Of a stretch of 64,000 nucleotides of DNA, positions 18,137 through 24,549 are shown piece by piece (position 1 is the first letter of the stretch; each line of letters starts with the position of its first letter). Below the pieces are notes generated by a model. It was not told the DNA's origin. It searched no databases and saw nothing but the letters and a program-made list of their open reading frames with translations. A program made the position numbers and the translations under genes. Source of the DNA: an uncultured Clostridia bacterium (lineage in GTDB: Bacteria; Bacillota; Clostridia; Saccharofermentanales; Saccharofermentanaceae); contig CAMVGO010000001.1 of NCBI GenBank assembly GCA_947167045.1, positions 62,001 to 126,000 on the forward strand, given 5' to 3'.

Positions 18137-18160
18137 TGCAACGATTTCGAAATCGTTGCA
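18137..18160. promoter_or_regulatory. 24-bp perfect palindrome
   Basis: Two 12-base arms, TGCAACGATTTC and GAAATCGTTGCA, meet without spacer. It lies between the right direct repeat and the last tRNA gene. No U-rich tract follows on either strand at the right distance, so an operator or recombination site fits better than a terminator. Confidence 0.5.
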
Positions 18161-18203
18161 TTATTGTTGCATTGATAGTTCTGTTTTCCTAAACAATCCT
18201 CTC

Positions 18204-18297
18204 TGGCGTCGGCACCGGGATTCGAACCCGGACACCGCCTGAGCGGCTACTCACGGTTTAGCAAACCGCTGCCTTACCGGATTAGGCTTATGCCGAC
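18204..18297 (-). tRNA. tRNA-Ser (GCU)
   Basis: Class II tRNA, 94 bases with encoded CCA. The acceptor is GTCGGCA/TGCCGAC with discriminator G. The anticodon arm is ACGGT-TTGCTAA-ACCGT and the T loop contains TTCGAAT. A long variable arm (TGAGTAGCCGCTCAGGCGG) is present. It is the last gene of the leftward array. Confidence 0.9.
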
Positions 18298-18300
18298 ATG

Positions 18301-18374
18301 TGGCAGAGACCCAAGGAATCGGACCTTGATCTAATGATTCAGAGTCATTTGTGCTGCCGTTGCACCAGATCTCT
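18301..18374 (-). tRNA. tRNA-Gln (CUG)
   Basis: 74 bases with CCA. The anticodon arm is AATGA-CTCTGAA-TCATT, giving CTG. The acceptor AGAGATC/GGTCTCT uses one wobble pair. The T loop reads TCCGATT, close to the standard form. It sits 3 bases from tRNA-Ser. Confidence 0.85.
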
Positions 18375-18377
18375 ATG

Positions 18378-18466
18378 TGGCGCCGTGTGAGAGATTCGAA
18401 CTCCCAGTGCTTTTTACACACAACGGTTTTCAGGACCGGCCCTCCTCCCCGCTAAGGTAACACGGC
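18378..18466 (-). tRNA. tRNA-Ser (UGA), with C33
   Basis: Class II body, 89 bases with CCA; the acceptor is GCCGTGT/ACACGGC with discriminator G. The anticodon loop reads CCTGAAA in stem CCGGT/ACCGT. Position 33 is thus C instead of the near-universal U, while the anticodon TGA is intact. The variable arm is long. Functionality is uncertain because of C33. Confidence 0.75.
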
Positions 18467-18470
18467 GTAT

Positions 18471-18544
18471 TGGCAGTCCCTGTACGATTCGAACGCACAC
18501 CAAAGGCGTCAAAGGCCTCTGTGCTGCCTTTACACCAAGGGACT
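18471..18544 (-). tRNA. tRNA-Gln (UUG)
   Basis: 74 bases with CCA; the acceptor AGTCCCT/AGGGACT is perfect. The anticodon arm GAGGC-CTTTGAC-GCCTT gives TTG. The T loop is TTCGAAT, and the discriminator is G. Canonical class I. Confidence 0.9.
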
Positions 18545-18550
18545 TAAATG

Positions 18551-18625
18551 TGGTGATCGCAGAGAGGATCGAACTCCCATTTTCCGGTTCGTAGCCGAAC
18601 GGTCTATCCGTTAGCCTATGCGACC
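18551..18625 (-). tRNA. tRNA-Arg (ACG)
   Basis: 75 bases with CCA; the acceptor is GGTCGCA/TGCGATC with discriminator A. The anticodon arm TTCGG-CTACGAA-CCGGA gives ACG (read as inosine). The T loop is TTCGATC. Confidence 0.9.
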
Positions 18626-18630
18626 TTGAT

Positions 18631-18706
18631 TGGAGCCTCCGACAGGACTTGAACCTGCATGACACAGTTTTGCAGACTGTATGCCGAGCCGATCGGCGGC
18701 AGAGGC
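18631..18706 (-). tRNA. tRNA-Cys (GCA)
   Basis: 76 bases with CCA. The anticodon arm ACAGT-CTGCAAA-ACTGT gives GCA. The discriminator is T (U), which is typical of tRNA-Cys. The acceptor GCCTCTG/CGGAGGC has one wobble. Confidence 0.9.
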
Positions 18707-18709
18707 ATT

Positions 18710-18784
18710 TGGTCGGAACACAAGGATTCGAACCTTGAACCTGACGGATATAAGCCGCCTGCTCTACCGTTGCGCTATATTCCG
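18710..18784 (-). tRNA. tRNA-Ile (UAU)
   Basis: 75 bases with CCA; the acceptor is CGGAATA/TGTTCCG and the T arm is CAAGG-TTCGAAT-CCTTG. The anticodon loop CTTATAT gives TAT. Most bacteria read AUA with lysidine-modified CAU instead, so a UAU gene is unusual. Confidence 0.8.
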
Positions 18785-18790
18785 ATGGGG

Positions 18791-18858
18791 TGTGGGTTTG
18801 AGACAGGACAACCTTCAGCACGGATCAGATGAGAAGTTGTATGCCTGTCTGTCCCACA
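18791..18858 (-). ncRNA. tRNA-sized hairpin inside the array
   Basis: A 68-base nested hairpin: TGTGGG/CCCACA outer, GACAGG/CCTGTC next, and ACAAC/GTTGT inner. Read leftward it is followed by a CCCCA sequence. It occupies a normal tRNA slot between the two Ile tRNAs but has no T loop or anticodon arm. It could be a collapsed tRNA, a processing signal or a novel RNA. Confidence 0.45.
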
Positions 18859-18932
18859 TGGTCGTAGCAGATAGAATCGAACTACCGTTACCCGCTTATC
18901 AGACGGGGTTCCTGCCTTTGAAAGATGCTACG
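18859..18932 (-). tRNA. tRNA-Ile (GAU)
   Basis: 74 bases with CCA; the acceptor CGTAGCA/TGCTACG is perfect with discriminator A. The anticodon arm CCCGT-CTGATAA-GCGGG gives GAT. The T loop is TTCGATT. Confidence 0.85.
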
Positions 18933-18936
18933 ATGT

Positions 18937-19023
18937 TGGTGCCGGTCGAGGGTAACGCTCCCACTAGTGTCCTGGGACGACGGATTTACAGTCCGCCCCG
19001 CCTCTTTAACGGAATACACCGGC
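18937..19023 (-). tRNA. tRNA-Tyr (GUA), degenerate T arm
   Basis: Class II length with CCA. The anticodon arm GCGGA-CTGTAAA-TCCGT (GTA) is perfect. The T arm is abnormal: GGGAG-CGTTA-CCCTC is 15 bases with a mismatch and no TTCGA loop. The seventh acceptor pair is G-G. It is possibly a decaying gene. Confidence 0.65.
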
Positions 19024-19028
19024 ATGTT

Positions 19029-19101
19029 TGGTTGCGGAGCCGGGAGTCGGACCAGGGAGATCAAACTTATGAGGCTTGCCCGGAAGCCGTTCCTCTCCGC
19101 A
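19029..19101 (-). tRNA. tRNA-Met-like (CAU), degenerate
   Basis: 73 bases with CCA; the acceptor TGCGGAG/CTCCGCA is perfect, so it is not an initiator. The anticodon arm CAAGC-CTCATAA-GTTTG gives CAT (Met, or Ile if lysidinylated). The T stem has a mismatch, its loop is TCCGACT, and the D loop is only four bases. It may be a pseudo-tRNA. Confidence 0.6.
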
Positions 19102-19105
19102 GTTT

Positions 19106-19182
19106 TGGTGTCTGAACAGGGGTTCGAACCCTGAAGATGCTGATCTTGAATCAGCCGTGTCTGCCAGTTGCACCATTCAGAC
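19106..19182 (-). tRNA. class I tRNA with Leu anticodon CAA
   Basis: 77 bases with CCA; the acceptor GTCTGAA/TTCAGAC is perfect with discriminator A. The anticodon arm GCTGA-TTCAAGA-TCAGC gives CAA. The variable loop is just ATCTT, whereas bacterial tRNA-Leu has a long variable arm. The T arm CAGGG-TTCGAAC-CCCTG is perfect. Confidence 0.75.
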
Positions 19183-19185
19183 ATT

Positions 19186-19261
19186 TGGCACCCGCACGAA
19201 GACTCGAACTCCGATCCGCGGTTTAGAAGACCGCTGCACTGTCCGGTTGTGCTATGCGAGT
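19186..19261 (-). tRNA. tRNA-Arg (UCU)
   Basis: 76 bases with CCA; the acceptor is ACTCGCA/TGCGGGT with discriminator G. The anticodon arm GCGGT-CTTCTAA-ACCGC gives TCT. The T loop is TTCGAGT. Confidence 0.88.
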
Positions 19262-19265
19262 ATGT

Positions 19266-19342
19266 TGGTGCGCCAGCCCGGATTCGAACCGGGAGTGACA
19301 CGGGGCTTAAACCCGCCGTATATGCCGTTCTACTACAAGCGC
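19266..19342 (-). tRNA. class I tRNA with Leu anticodon UAA
   Basis: 77 bases with CCA; the acceptor GCGCTTG/CTGGCGC has one mismatch, and the discriminator is A. The anticodon arm GCGGG-TTTAAGC-CCCGT gives TAA. The variable loop is GTCACT only, so the body is class I rather than the expected class II. Confidence 0.72.
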
Positions 19343-19345
19343 TTA

Positions 19346-19425
19346 TGGTACCTCCGGTGGGAGTCGAACCCACAAAAAGACCCGGATCCTTAGTCCGGCG
19401 CATATGCCGGTTCTGCTACGAAGGT
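19346..19425 (-). tRNA. class I tRNA with Leu anticodon AAG
   Basis: 80 bases with CCA. The acceptor is ACCTTCG/CGGAGGT with discriminator A. The anticodon arm CCGGA-CTAAGGA-TCCGG gives AAG. The variable loop GTCTTTTT is short and unpaired. The T arm GTGGG-TTCGACT-CCCAC is perfect. Confidence 0.72.
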
Positions 19426-19428
19426 ATG

Positions 19429-19506
19429 TGGTATCCCCGCCCGGATTCGAACCGGGATAAAGACGCTTCTGAGGCGCCTGCGTATACCTGTTCCGACCAC
19501 GAGGAT
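19429..19506 (-). tRNA. class I tRNA with Leu anticodon CAG
   Basis: 78 bases with CCA; the acceptor is ATCCTCG/CGGGGAT with discriminator A. The anticodon arm GGCGC-CTCAGAA-GCGTC gives CAG. The variable loop is TTTAT only. The T arm CCCGG-TTCGAAT-CCGGG is perfect. Confidence 0.72.
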
Positions 19507-19511
19507 ATGTA

Positions 19512-19860
19512 CTTCGATCACCGCTATTGATTCAAGACTTTAATGATCGAAGAATGAAAACGCTGAGACAGTGACGTTTTACCGCAGCATCATCCGCCGT
19601 TGGAAGCGGGCTGTCACACAGCCTGTTAAGCTGTAGCTGCGATGAACACAGGTTTTGTAAAAGCCTGCAAAATCTTACGTAAAGCCTTATAGATATCCTT
19701 TGGGCACATTCTTCCCTGCTAAAGGATTCACAGTTTGCGGACTGTTAGAGTTGCACTTACTCGTACCGTCTCTTACTTCGCCTTGCGGGCTGGTAAGCCA
19801 TCATCTTACAGATGGATAAGTTCATTGTCGGTCTTTACGTGACAAGCACTTTTGCCGTAA
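19512..19860 (-). other. hairpin-rich spacer in the tRNA array
   Basis: No canonical T loop occurs here, but small stems follow one another. They are CTTCGATCA/TGATCGAAG (19512-19552), AAAACG/CGTTTT (19557-19580), CGCAGC/GCTGCG enclosing CCGC/GCGG and GGCTGT/ACAGCC (19583-19641), CAGGTTTT/AAAAGCCTG (19649-19668) and ATCCTTT/AAAGGAT (19695-19727). They may be tRNA relics or other small RNAs. Confidence 0.4.
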
Positions 19861-19936
19861 TGGTGGTTAATACCGGATTCGAACCGGCGACACTTCGATT
19901 TATAGTCGAATGCTCTACCCGCTGAGCTAATTAGCC
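19861..19936 (-). tRNA. class I tRNA with anticodon AUA
   Basis: 76 bases with CCA; the acceptor is GGCTAAT/ATTAACC with one C-A mismatch. The D arm (GCTC...GAGC) and T arm GCCGG-TTCGAAT-CCGGT are canonical. The anticodon loop CTATAAA gives ATA, nominally Tyr, yet the variable loop is short while bacterial tRNA-Tyr is class II. Identity is uncertain. Confidence 0.7.
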
Positions 19937-20341
19937 CGAACTTCAGATTGGCTGCGAGGCTTGTCTTTGGACGCCGGTATCTTTTGGATACCGTCCATCC
20001 GTCACAGTCATGCTTGTCTTGTTATCGACTTACTTGAAGATGAAAGACCTGCCTTTCGGTTTAAGACCTTTCATGGACATCAGACCAACACTGTCTCTTA
20101 CGGAGTTCGTGTCGGTAAGCTGCCGGCCGTCCACCCATTTCTGAGTTAGTATAGGACATGTCTCAATGCCCCTGCCCGTTCATGCTCTCACCAGTCGGCC
20201 TTGAGCAGAAGACCGGGTATCGGTCGTACAGGTTTTCCGTTGAACTGCATCAGATGCAGTCGCGATGCGCGGAAGTTCTAAGCGCTGTCACTTTATCCCC
20301 GTTGCCGGGTTTATCTTAAACGGCCCGAAACCGGCCGTATC
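19937..20341 (-). other. second spacer of the tRNA array
   Basis: No gene or canonical tRNA is visible. Strong inverted repeats occur, such as GGACGCCGGTATC/GGATACCGTCC near 19968-19996 and GATGAAAG/CTTTCATG near 20039-20075. A CTGCATCAGATGCAG palindrome lies near 20246. This could be decayed tRNA units. Confidence 0.35.
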
Positions 20342-20417
20342 TGGTGGGCAGTGTTGGTGTCGATCCAACCTACACGGTGCTTCAAACCGCTGCTTTCACC
20401 GGATTAGCTTACCGCCC
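20342..20417 (-). tRNA. tRNA-Phe-like (GAA)
   Basis: 76 bases with CCA; the acceptor is GGGCGGT/ACTGCCC with discriminator A. The anticodon arm GCGGT-TTGAAGC-ACCGT gives GAA. The T loop is ATCGACA, with A instead of T at position 54. It is probably Phe, possibly impaired. Confidence 0.65.
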
Positions 20418-20459
20418 TTATGGCGGGACAAAGGGATCACTGATCCGCATTGCCCCGGG

Positions 20460-20498
20460 GATGTTTTGCGGGAAGTGCCTGTTTCCCTGCAAGACATC
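20460..20498. ncRNA. 14-bp hairpin between tRNA-Phe-like and tRNA-Asn
   Basis: GATGT, TTGC and GGGAA on one side pair with TTCCC, GCAA and ACATC on the other, with single-base bulges and an 8-base loop. It sits in a tRNA spacer and might direct processing or be a relic. Confidence 0.4.
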
Positions 20499-20502
20499 TT
20501 AT

Positions 20503-20576
20503 TGGCTCCCTTCGCAGGAATCGAACCTGCATTATCTGATTAACAGTCAGGCATCCTACCTTTGAATGAGAAGGGA
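20503..20576 (-). tRNA. tRNA-Asn (GUU)
   Basis: 74 bases with CCA; the acceptor TCCCTTC/GAAGGGA is perfect with discriminator G. The anticodon loop CTGTTAA gives GTT. The T arm GCAGG-TTCGATT-CCTGC is perfect. It is the first gene of the leftward array. Confidence 0.92.
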
Positions 20577-20614
20577 ATGTTTAAAGATTAAGTTGTCAAG
20601 ATCCGCGAGAATAA

Positions 20615-20653
20615 AAAGACCGTCCGGTTTTATTCTCATTCCGGACGGTCTTT
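20615..20653. terminator. bidirectional terminator beside the tRNA array
   Basis: A 13-bp perfect stem AAAGACCGTCCGG / CCGGACGGTCTTT flanked by A and T runs. It insulates the tRNA array from transcription entering from the right. Confidence 0.8.
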
Positions 20654-21102
20654 ATGAAATCAGTCTTTTTGCTTGTGCCTAAACAAAAGTCAGTTCACAT
20701 AGCGACCGTCCGTGTTCGTTGATTCTATAGCTACCGTAAAAGCGTATGCGGTTATCCGAAGATATCTGGACAAATGAACATGCCGAGCTTAACGCCGTAT
20801 TCATGAGCGCTTTGAGGTTAATCATAAGTTGTCTCAACATAGTAGCCATCTGCTGTTCCTTTTTCCTTTCCGCAAGTCATAAAAAAAGAAGTGCTGTACG
20901 ATCCAAACCTTATAATTCAGGTTCAGATGTCGGACAGGCACTTCCTTCATCTGGCGAGATTGTAGCACTGCAAAATGCCTTATGCAAGGGGTTTTTTGAA
21001 GATTTGCAAAAAACTTTTTTGGTGCCGCAAACACATATATTTACACTAAATTCTATAGGCTATAATAACGATAATTAAGAAGTTTAGGGGAGGACAAAAC
21101 AG
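20654..21102. other. intergenic region upstream of the AraC gene
   Basis: No convincing gene. A long imperfect hairpin spans 20888-20944 (GAAGTGC/GCACTTC outer, AACCT/AGGTT inner). TATAAT at 21061-21066, with TTTACA 15 bases upstream, is the likely promoter of the AraC-type gene; AGGGGAGG before ATG is its ribosome site. Confidence 0.5.
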
Positions 21103-22008
21103 ATGAAACTCTGCACCGAATGTCACTGGGACGGGTGGGATCGGATAGTCGCTATCTATCCCGAAGTATGCACTGTTCTTCCCGAATACATAAACGACAA
21201 AGAGAACTACAAGATCGTTCTTCTCGAGAAGGGTATGCTCGAAATAAAGGACGGCAGGAAAAAGTTCGAGGTAAAAGCTCCCGCGCTCATATGCCTCACA
21301 CAGAGAGACAAACTTGATTACCGCATCGTAAAAGAAATAAAAGCAGAGGTCTTATTCTTCAAGCCTACAGCGATAAGAGACGAATTCACGTTCGAGCGCA
21401 TCGATGCGGGTGAATTCGCCGAAGCATATGGCCAGACGATCCATCAGGACTATATCCTCATAAGGTTCTTCGGCGCCGGAAAAGACCTGTCAGACCACGT
21501 CATCCAGCTTACCGTGAATGGATTCAAGCGCCTCAAGGAATACTACCTGTCTACCGAGAAAGAACTCCTGGAACAGAAGGACGGTTTCTGGCCCTGCCGC
21601 AGCAGATCGTATCTGATGGAGATGCTGCACTTCATCGTCTATTCCTTCGTGGAAGTCGCACCTGAAGAAAAAGAATCCTCAGGACAGGAAGAATTCTCGA
21701 AGATAGCGGAATACCTGAATGAACACATAGACGAGCACATAACACTTGAAACACTCACAAAGAAGTTCGCTGTAAACCGCAACAAATTAAACGCCCTCTT
21801 CATGGAACAGTCCTCCATGACGTGTCTCAATTATCTGCTCAACTTAAGGCTGGACCTTGCGAAGATCCTCCTTACCAAGACCGAACTCCCCATAGGCGAG
21901 ATCAGCGCCAGGGTCGGATATCCCGATTCAAACTACTTCGCCAAGATCTTTAAGAATGCGGTCGGAAAGACACCTTCGAAGTACAGGGAGACGCAGAGAA
22001 AGGAATAA
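21103..22008 (+). CDS. AraC-family transcriptional regulator
   Basis: A 301-residue regulator. The N-terminal part (about 1-130) is a cupin-like sensing domain (YKIVLLEKGMLEIKDGRKKFEV). The C-terminal AraC/XylS DNA-binding domain (about 205-301) has two helix-turn-helix units (LETLTKKFAVNRNKLNALFM, then IGEISARVGYPDSNYFAKIF) and the typical end KNAVGKTPSKYRE. Its ligand cannot be read from the sequence. It is convergent with the TIR protein gene, the two stops lying about seven bases apart, so they are not one operon. Confidence 0.9.
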   Translation: MKLCTECHWDGWDRIVAIYPEVCTVLPEYINDKENYKIVLLEKGMLEIKDGRKKFEVKAPALICLTQRDKLDYRIVKEIKAEVLFFKPTAIRDEFTFERIDAGEFAEAYGQTIHQDYILIRFFGAGKDLSDHVIQLTVNGFKRLKEYYLSTEKELLEQKDGFWPCRSRSYLMEMLHFIVYSFVEVAPEEKESSGQEEFSKIAEYLNEHIDEHITLETLTKKFAVNRNKLNALFMEQSSMTCLNYLLNLRLDLAKILLTKTELPIGEISARVGYPDSNYFAKIFKNAVGKTPSKYRETQRKE

Positions 22009-22014
22009 TACAGT

Positions 22015-23082
22015 TTATCCCAGTATCTCCCGGACTTTGGAAATAAGTTCATCTACACGCATGTCCAGAGGCGGCTGCTTACCCGATATCTTTTGCTGAC
22101 GGCACAGATAGTATTTACATTCATCATCCATCTCAGCATCATCGAGAATGAAGGGTATGATCACCAGTCCGTCATTAAGTCTGCAGAAAGCACGGTCGAT
22201 CTCATTTTTGACATGTTGCGACCGGATGGAATCCTTGCTTATGAGGACAATGAAAACTCTGGCATCTCTTATTCCCTGCATGATGTATTTAGGATAAGAT
22301 CCTCCGCCTATCTCTTTAAAATCTATCCACGGCTTTATTCCGGATTCCTCGAGTTTCCTGACTATAAGCTCGGCGGTTCCCCTGTCATTCTTGTTGTAGC
22401 TGATAAATACCGGTCTCTTTGCCTCTCCGGTTAATGAGATCTTATAATCAGCTTTGCAGTCAAGCGTCTCTAGCTTTTCTGCAGAATAGCCGATATATGT
22501 GCTGCAATTATCAAATTCACAATCTTTTGTATTGATCAGATACATCGTTATACCCGGATTGAAACGAGACTTACCTATCTCCATAATGGTCTCAACATTC
22601 TGATCAAATGCCAGACAGTCTCTGACAAATTCTGTGGTATTAGATTCGAAAACCTGCAATATTTGCTTTGAAAAACCGCCATTTGCAAATACAGCTTCAT
22701 TAAAGGCCACAACATGGCAGGATTTTAGTTTATTCCAGACAATAGCTTCAAGGTATTCAGCCAAAGGGATTACTACTCCACTTCCAAAGCCTCCGAAACT
22801 TGATGTTACAAAGATCAGCTCAATATCGTCAGCTTCAGTTATACCCGAGAAATAACTATTCAACTTGCCTGAATACAGTTCATATTTAATGGCATTCTTG
22901 CCGGTACACCTCAAAGCACTGGTTGTAACACCCGAAAAAACGTATACATCATCGTAGAGTTCATTAATGCTCTCATCACAATCGAGATAATAGAACCTTG
23001 CATCGCCTGTTCCGCTGATACTCTCGCTGTATTTCTTCAGTGCGCTTATTCCTATTCCGCCCAGACCGATGTAAACCTTCAT
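22015..23082 (-). CDS. tubulin/FtsZ-like domain fused to TIR domain
   Basis: A 355-residue protein with two parts. Residues about 1-215 open with the Gly-rich loop YIGLGGIGISAL and carry SSFGGFGSGVV (94-104), resembling the nucleotide-binding G box of tubulin/FtsZ-like GTPases. Residues about 223-355 are a TIR domain: RPVFISYNKND, PWIDFKEIGGG, VFIVLISKDSIRS and a conserved Glu294 in VKNEIDRAF, the position of the catalytic Glu in NAD-cleaving TIR domains. A plausible role is NAD depletion on sensing an intruder, with the tubulin-like part as sensor. The fusion is seen directly; the function is inference. Confidence 0.7.
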   Translation of the reverse strand: MKVYIGLGGIGISALKKYSESISGTGDARFYYLDCDESINELYDDVYVFSGVTTSALRCTGKNAIKYELYSGKLNSYFSGITEADDIELIFVTSSFGGFGSGVVIPLAEYLEAIVWNKLKSCHVVAFNEAVFANGGFSKQILQVFESNTTEFVRDCLAFDQNVETIMEIGKSRFNPGITMYLINTKDCEFDNCSTYIGYSAEKLETLDCKADYKISLTGEAKRPVFISYNKNDRGTAELIVRKLEESGIKPWIDFKEIGGGSYPKYIMQGIRDARVFIVLISKDSIRSQHVKNEIDRAFCRLNDGLVIIPFILDDAEMDDECKYYLCRQQKISGKQPPLDMRVDELISKVREILG

Positions 23083-23242
23083 ATCACCTTACCTCCTGCA
23101 AAAAATACATTCTGGTTGTTTTTATGATAGTCCCTTACTGACAGATTTCAACTTGTGCAGATATTACTGTTTTCCGTGAGGATATTTCTAATACCCTCTC
23201 CCCTGCCCCGTGTAGAATCGGGTTAGAAGGAGGGCAAAAAAG

Positions 23243-24502
23243 ATGTCATTACGAATAAAAGCGGAATATCCGGTCACGGCGATAACGATCTTGGGCATCC
23301 TCATGGCAGGGTGTTCGGCGGAAACCGTGAGTACAACTGAAACCACAGGGATAACTCCCCTTTCTAACAGTGAGATAACCGCTTCTTTTGCCTCGGAAGG
23401 CATAAGTAACATTGTTATAAACTCAAGAAACACAAGGGATACAGCCGAATCGGGAGAAAACACGCAATATACGCTCAAAGACACCGTCAGCGTCACTTAT
23501 GAGGCTGACATTATGGACGGAATATTGCCCCAGACGGTCTCGAAAGACCTCGAATTCTGCCTGAACGGCACGACCGGTTCTTGGGAGATGACGGATGAGA
23601 CCACGACAGCCTGTGAGGTCGACAACTCGGCGCTAGTATGGAGCAGCTGGAAGACTGACATAACCAGTTCGGATGAGATATCGGATCTGTTCGGCGGAGA
23701 GGTACAGAACGGAGATACGGGAACCCTCTACATCCGTTTCTCCAAAAAGATCGGGCTCTTTGCCTTCAACCTCAGCAACGCACAGAACACGCCGACAGAG
23801 CGGTTCTTCACCACAGTCGGAACGGGAGCAAAGCTCGCCTGGGCAGGAAATAACGGAACAGTGGAAAAAGGCGCAAGCATCACTGGCGGATCGGTAACTG
23901 ATTCGGGCGACCTCTTCATTGACATCGAGTCTGAAGGCAGCACATTAAGGCTCAACCTGAAAACGGACGCTGTTCAGATATCCGAGCAGGAATACGATGA
24001 GGCGGCAGGCCGTGAGGTATCGGATTTAAAGGTATATATGGATAAGCTCCCCGTCTTTGAAGTGACCACAACGAGCATGGAGAACGGCGAATGGAAACAG
24101 ATAACGGGCCTGAAGGAAGGCAATCAGTCTCCCGGACTTACCTGGGAACCCGTCGAAGGCGCCTCATGTTATGCGGTATTCCTGATAGACACGACGACAA
24201 CCAACTGGCTCAGCTGGTACGTGGTAACGGATAAGACCCACCTTGATGAAGGCGAATACACCGACCAGTCGGTATATATCGGACCATATCCTCCGGGAAC
24301 GCACACATATGAGCTGTATGTGATCGCATTAAGAGCGGAACCCAAAGACATCAAGTTTCCTCTGGATCAGTCCGGCGGTGAGATCAGCCAGAAGATGAAC
24401 TCGCTCAACACCGCAGCTGACGGTACCACGGGCAATGTATTGGCATACGGCACGATCAAAGCTCCGTATACCGCACCCGAGCTCTACTACGATTACCGCT
24501 AG
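23243..24502 (+). CDS. lipoprotein with PEBP-like C-terminal domain
   Basis: A 419-residue lipoprotein with lipobox ILMAGC, then a Thr/Ser-rich beta domain (about 30-260) that I do not recognise. The C-terminal 150 residues resemble the phosphatidylethanolamine-binding (YbhB/RKIP) fold: FEVTTTSMENGEWKQITG, then SPGLTWEPVEGASCYAVFLIDT and GPYPPGTHTYELYVIALR. AGAAGGAGGG precedes the ATG. The domain order suggests a surface binding protein. Two smaller paralogues follow directly. Confidence 0.75.
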   Translation: MSLRIKAEYPVTAITILGILMAGCSAETVSTTETTGITPLSNSEITASFASEGISNIVINSRNTRDTAESGENTQYTLKDTVSVTYEADIMDGILPQTVSKDLEFCLNGTTGSWEMTDETTTACEVDNSALVWSSWKTDITSSDEISDLFGGEVQNGDTGTLYIRFSKKIGLFAFNLSNAQNTPTERFFTTVGTGAKLAWAGNNGTVEKGASITGGSVTDSGDLFIDIESEGSTLRLNLKTDAVQISEQEYDEAAGREVSDLKVYMDKLPVFEVTTTSMENGEWKQITGLKEGNQSPGLTWEPVEGASCYAVFLIDTTTTNWLSWYVVTDKTHLDEGEYTDQSVYIGPYPPGTHTYELYVIALRAEPKDIKFPLDQSGGEISQKMNSLNTAADGTTGNVLAYGTIKAPYTAPELYYDYR

Positions 24503-24549
24503 ATCTTCAGATAGAACAGACAAACTCGAAACATAAAGAGGAAAACACC

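Noticed and set aside
18414..19530. Reading frames inside the tRNA array (for example 18414-18821 and 18888-19403)
   Set aside because: They run across tRNA genes, which contain few stop codons because of structure; no ribosome sites or protein motifs support them.
20594..20599. TTGACA on the leftward strand as a promoter of the tRNA array
   Set aside because: It lies about 17 bases before the mature 5' end of tRNA-Asn, so a -10 box would fall inside the tRNA.
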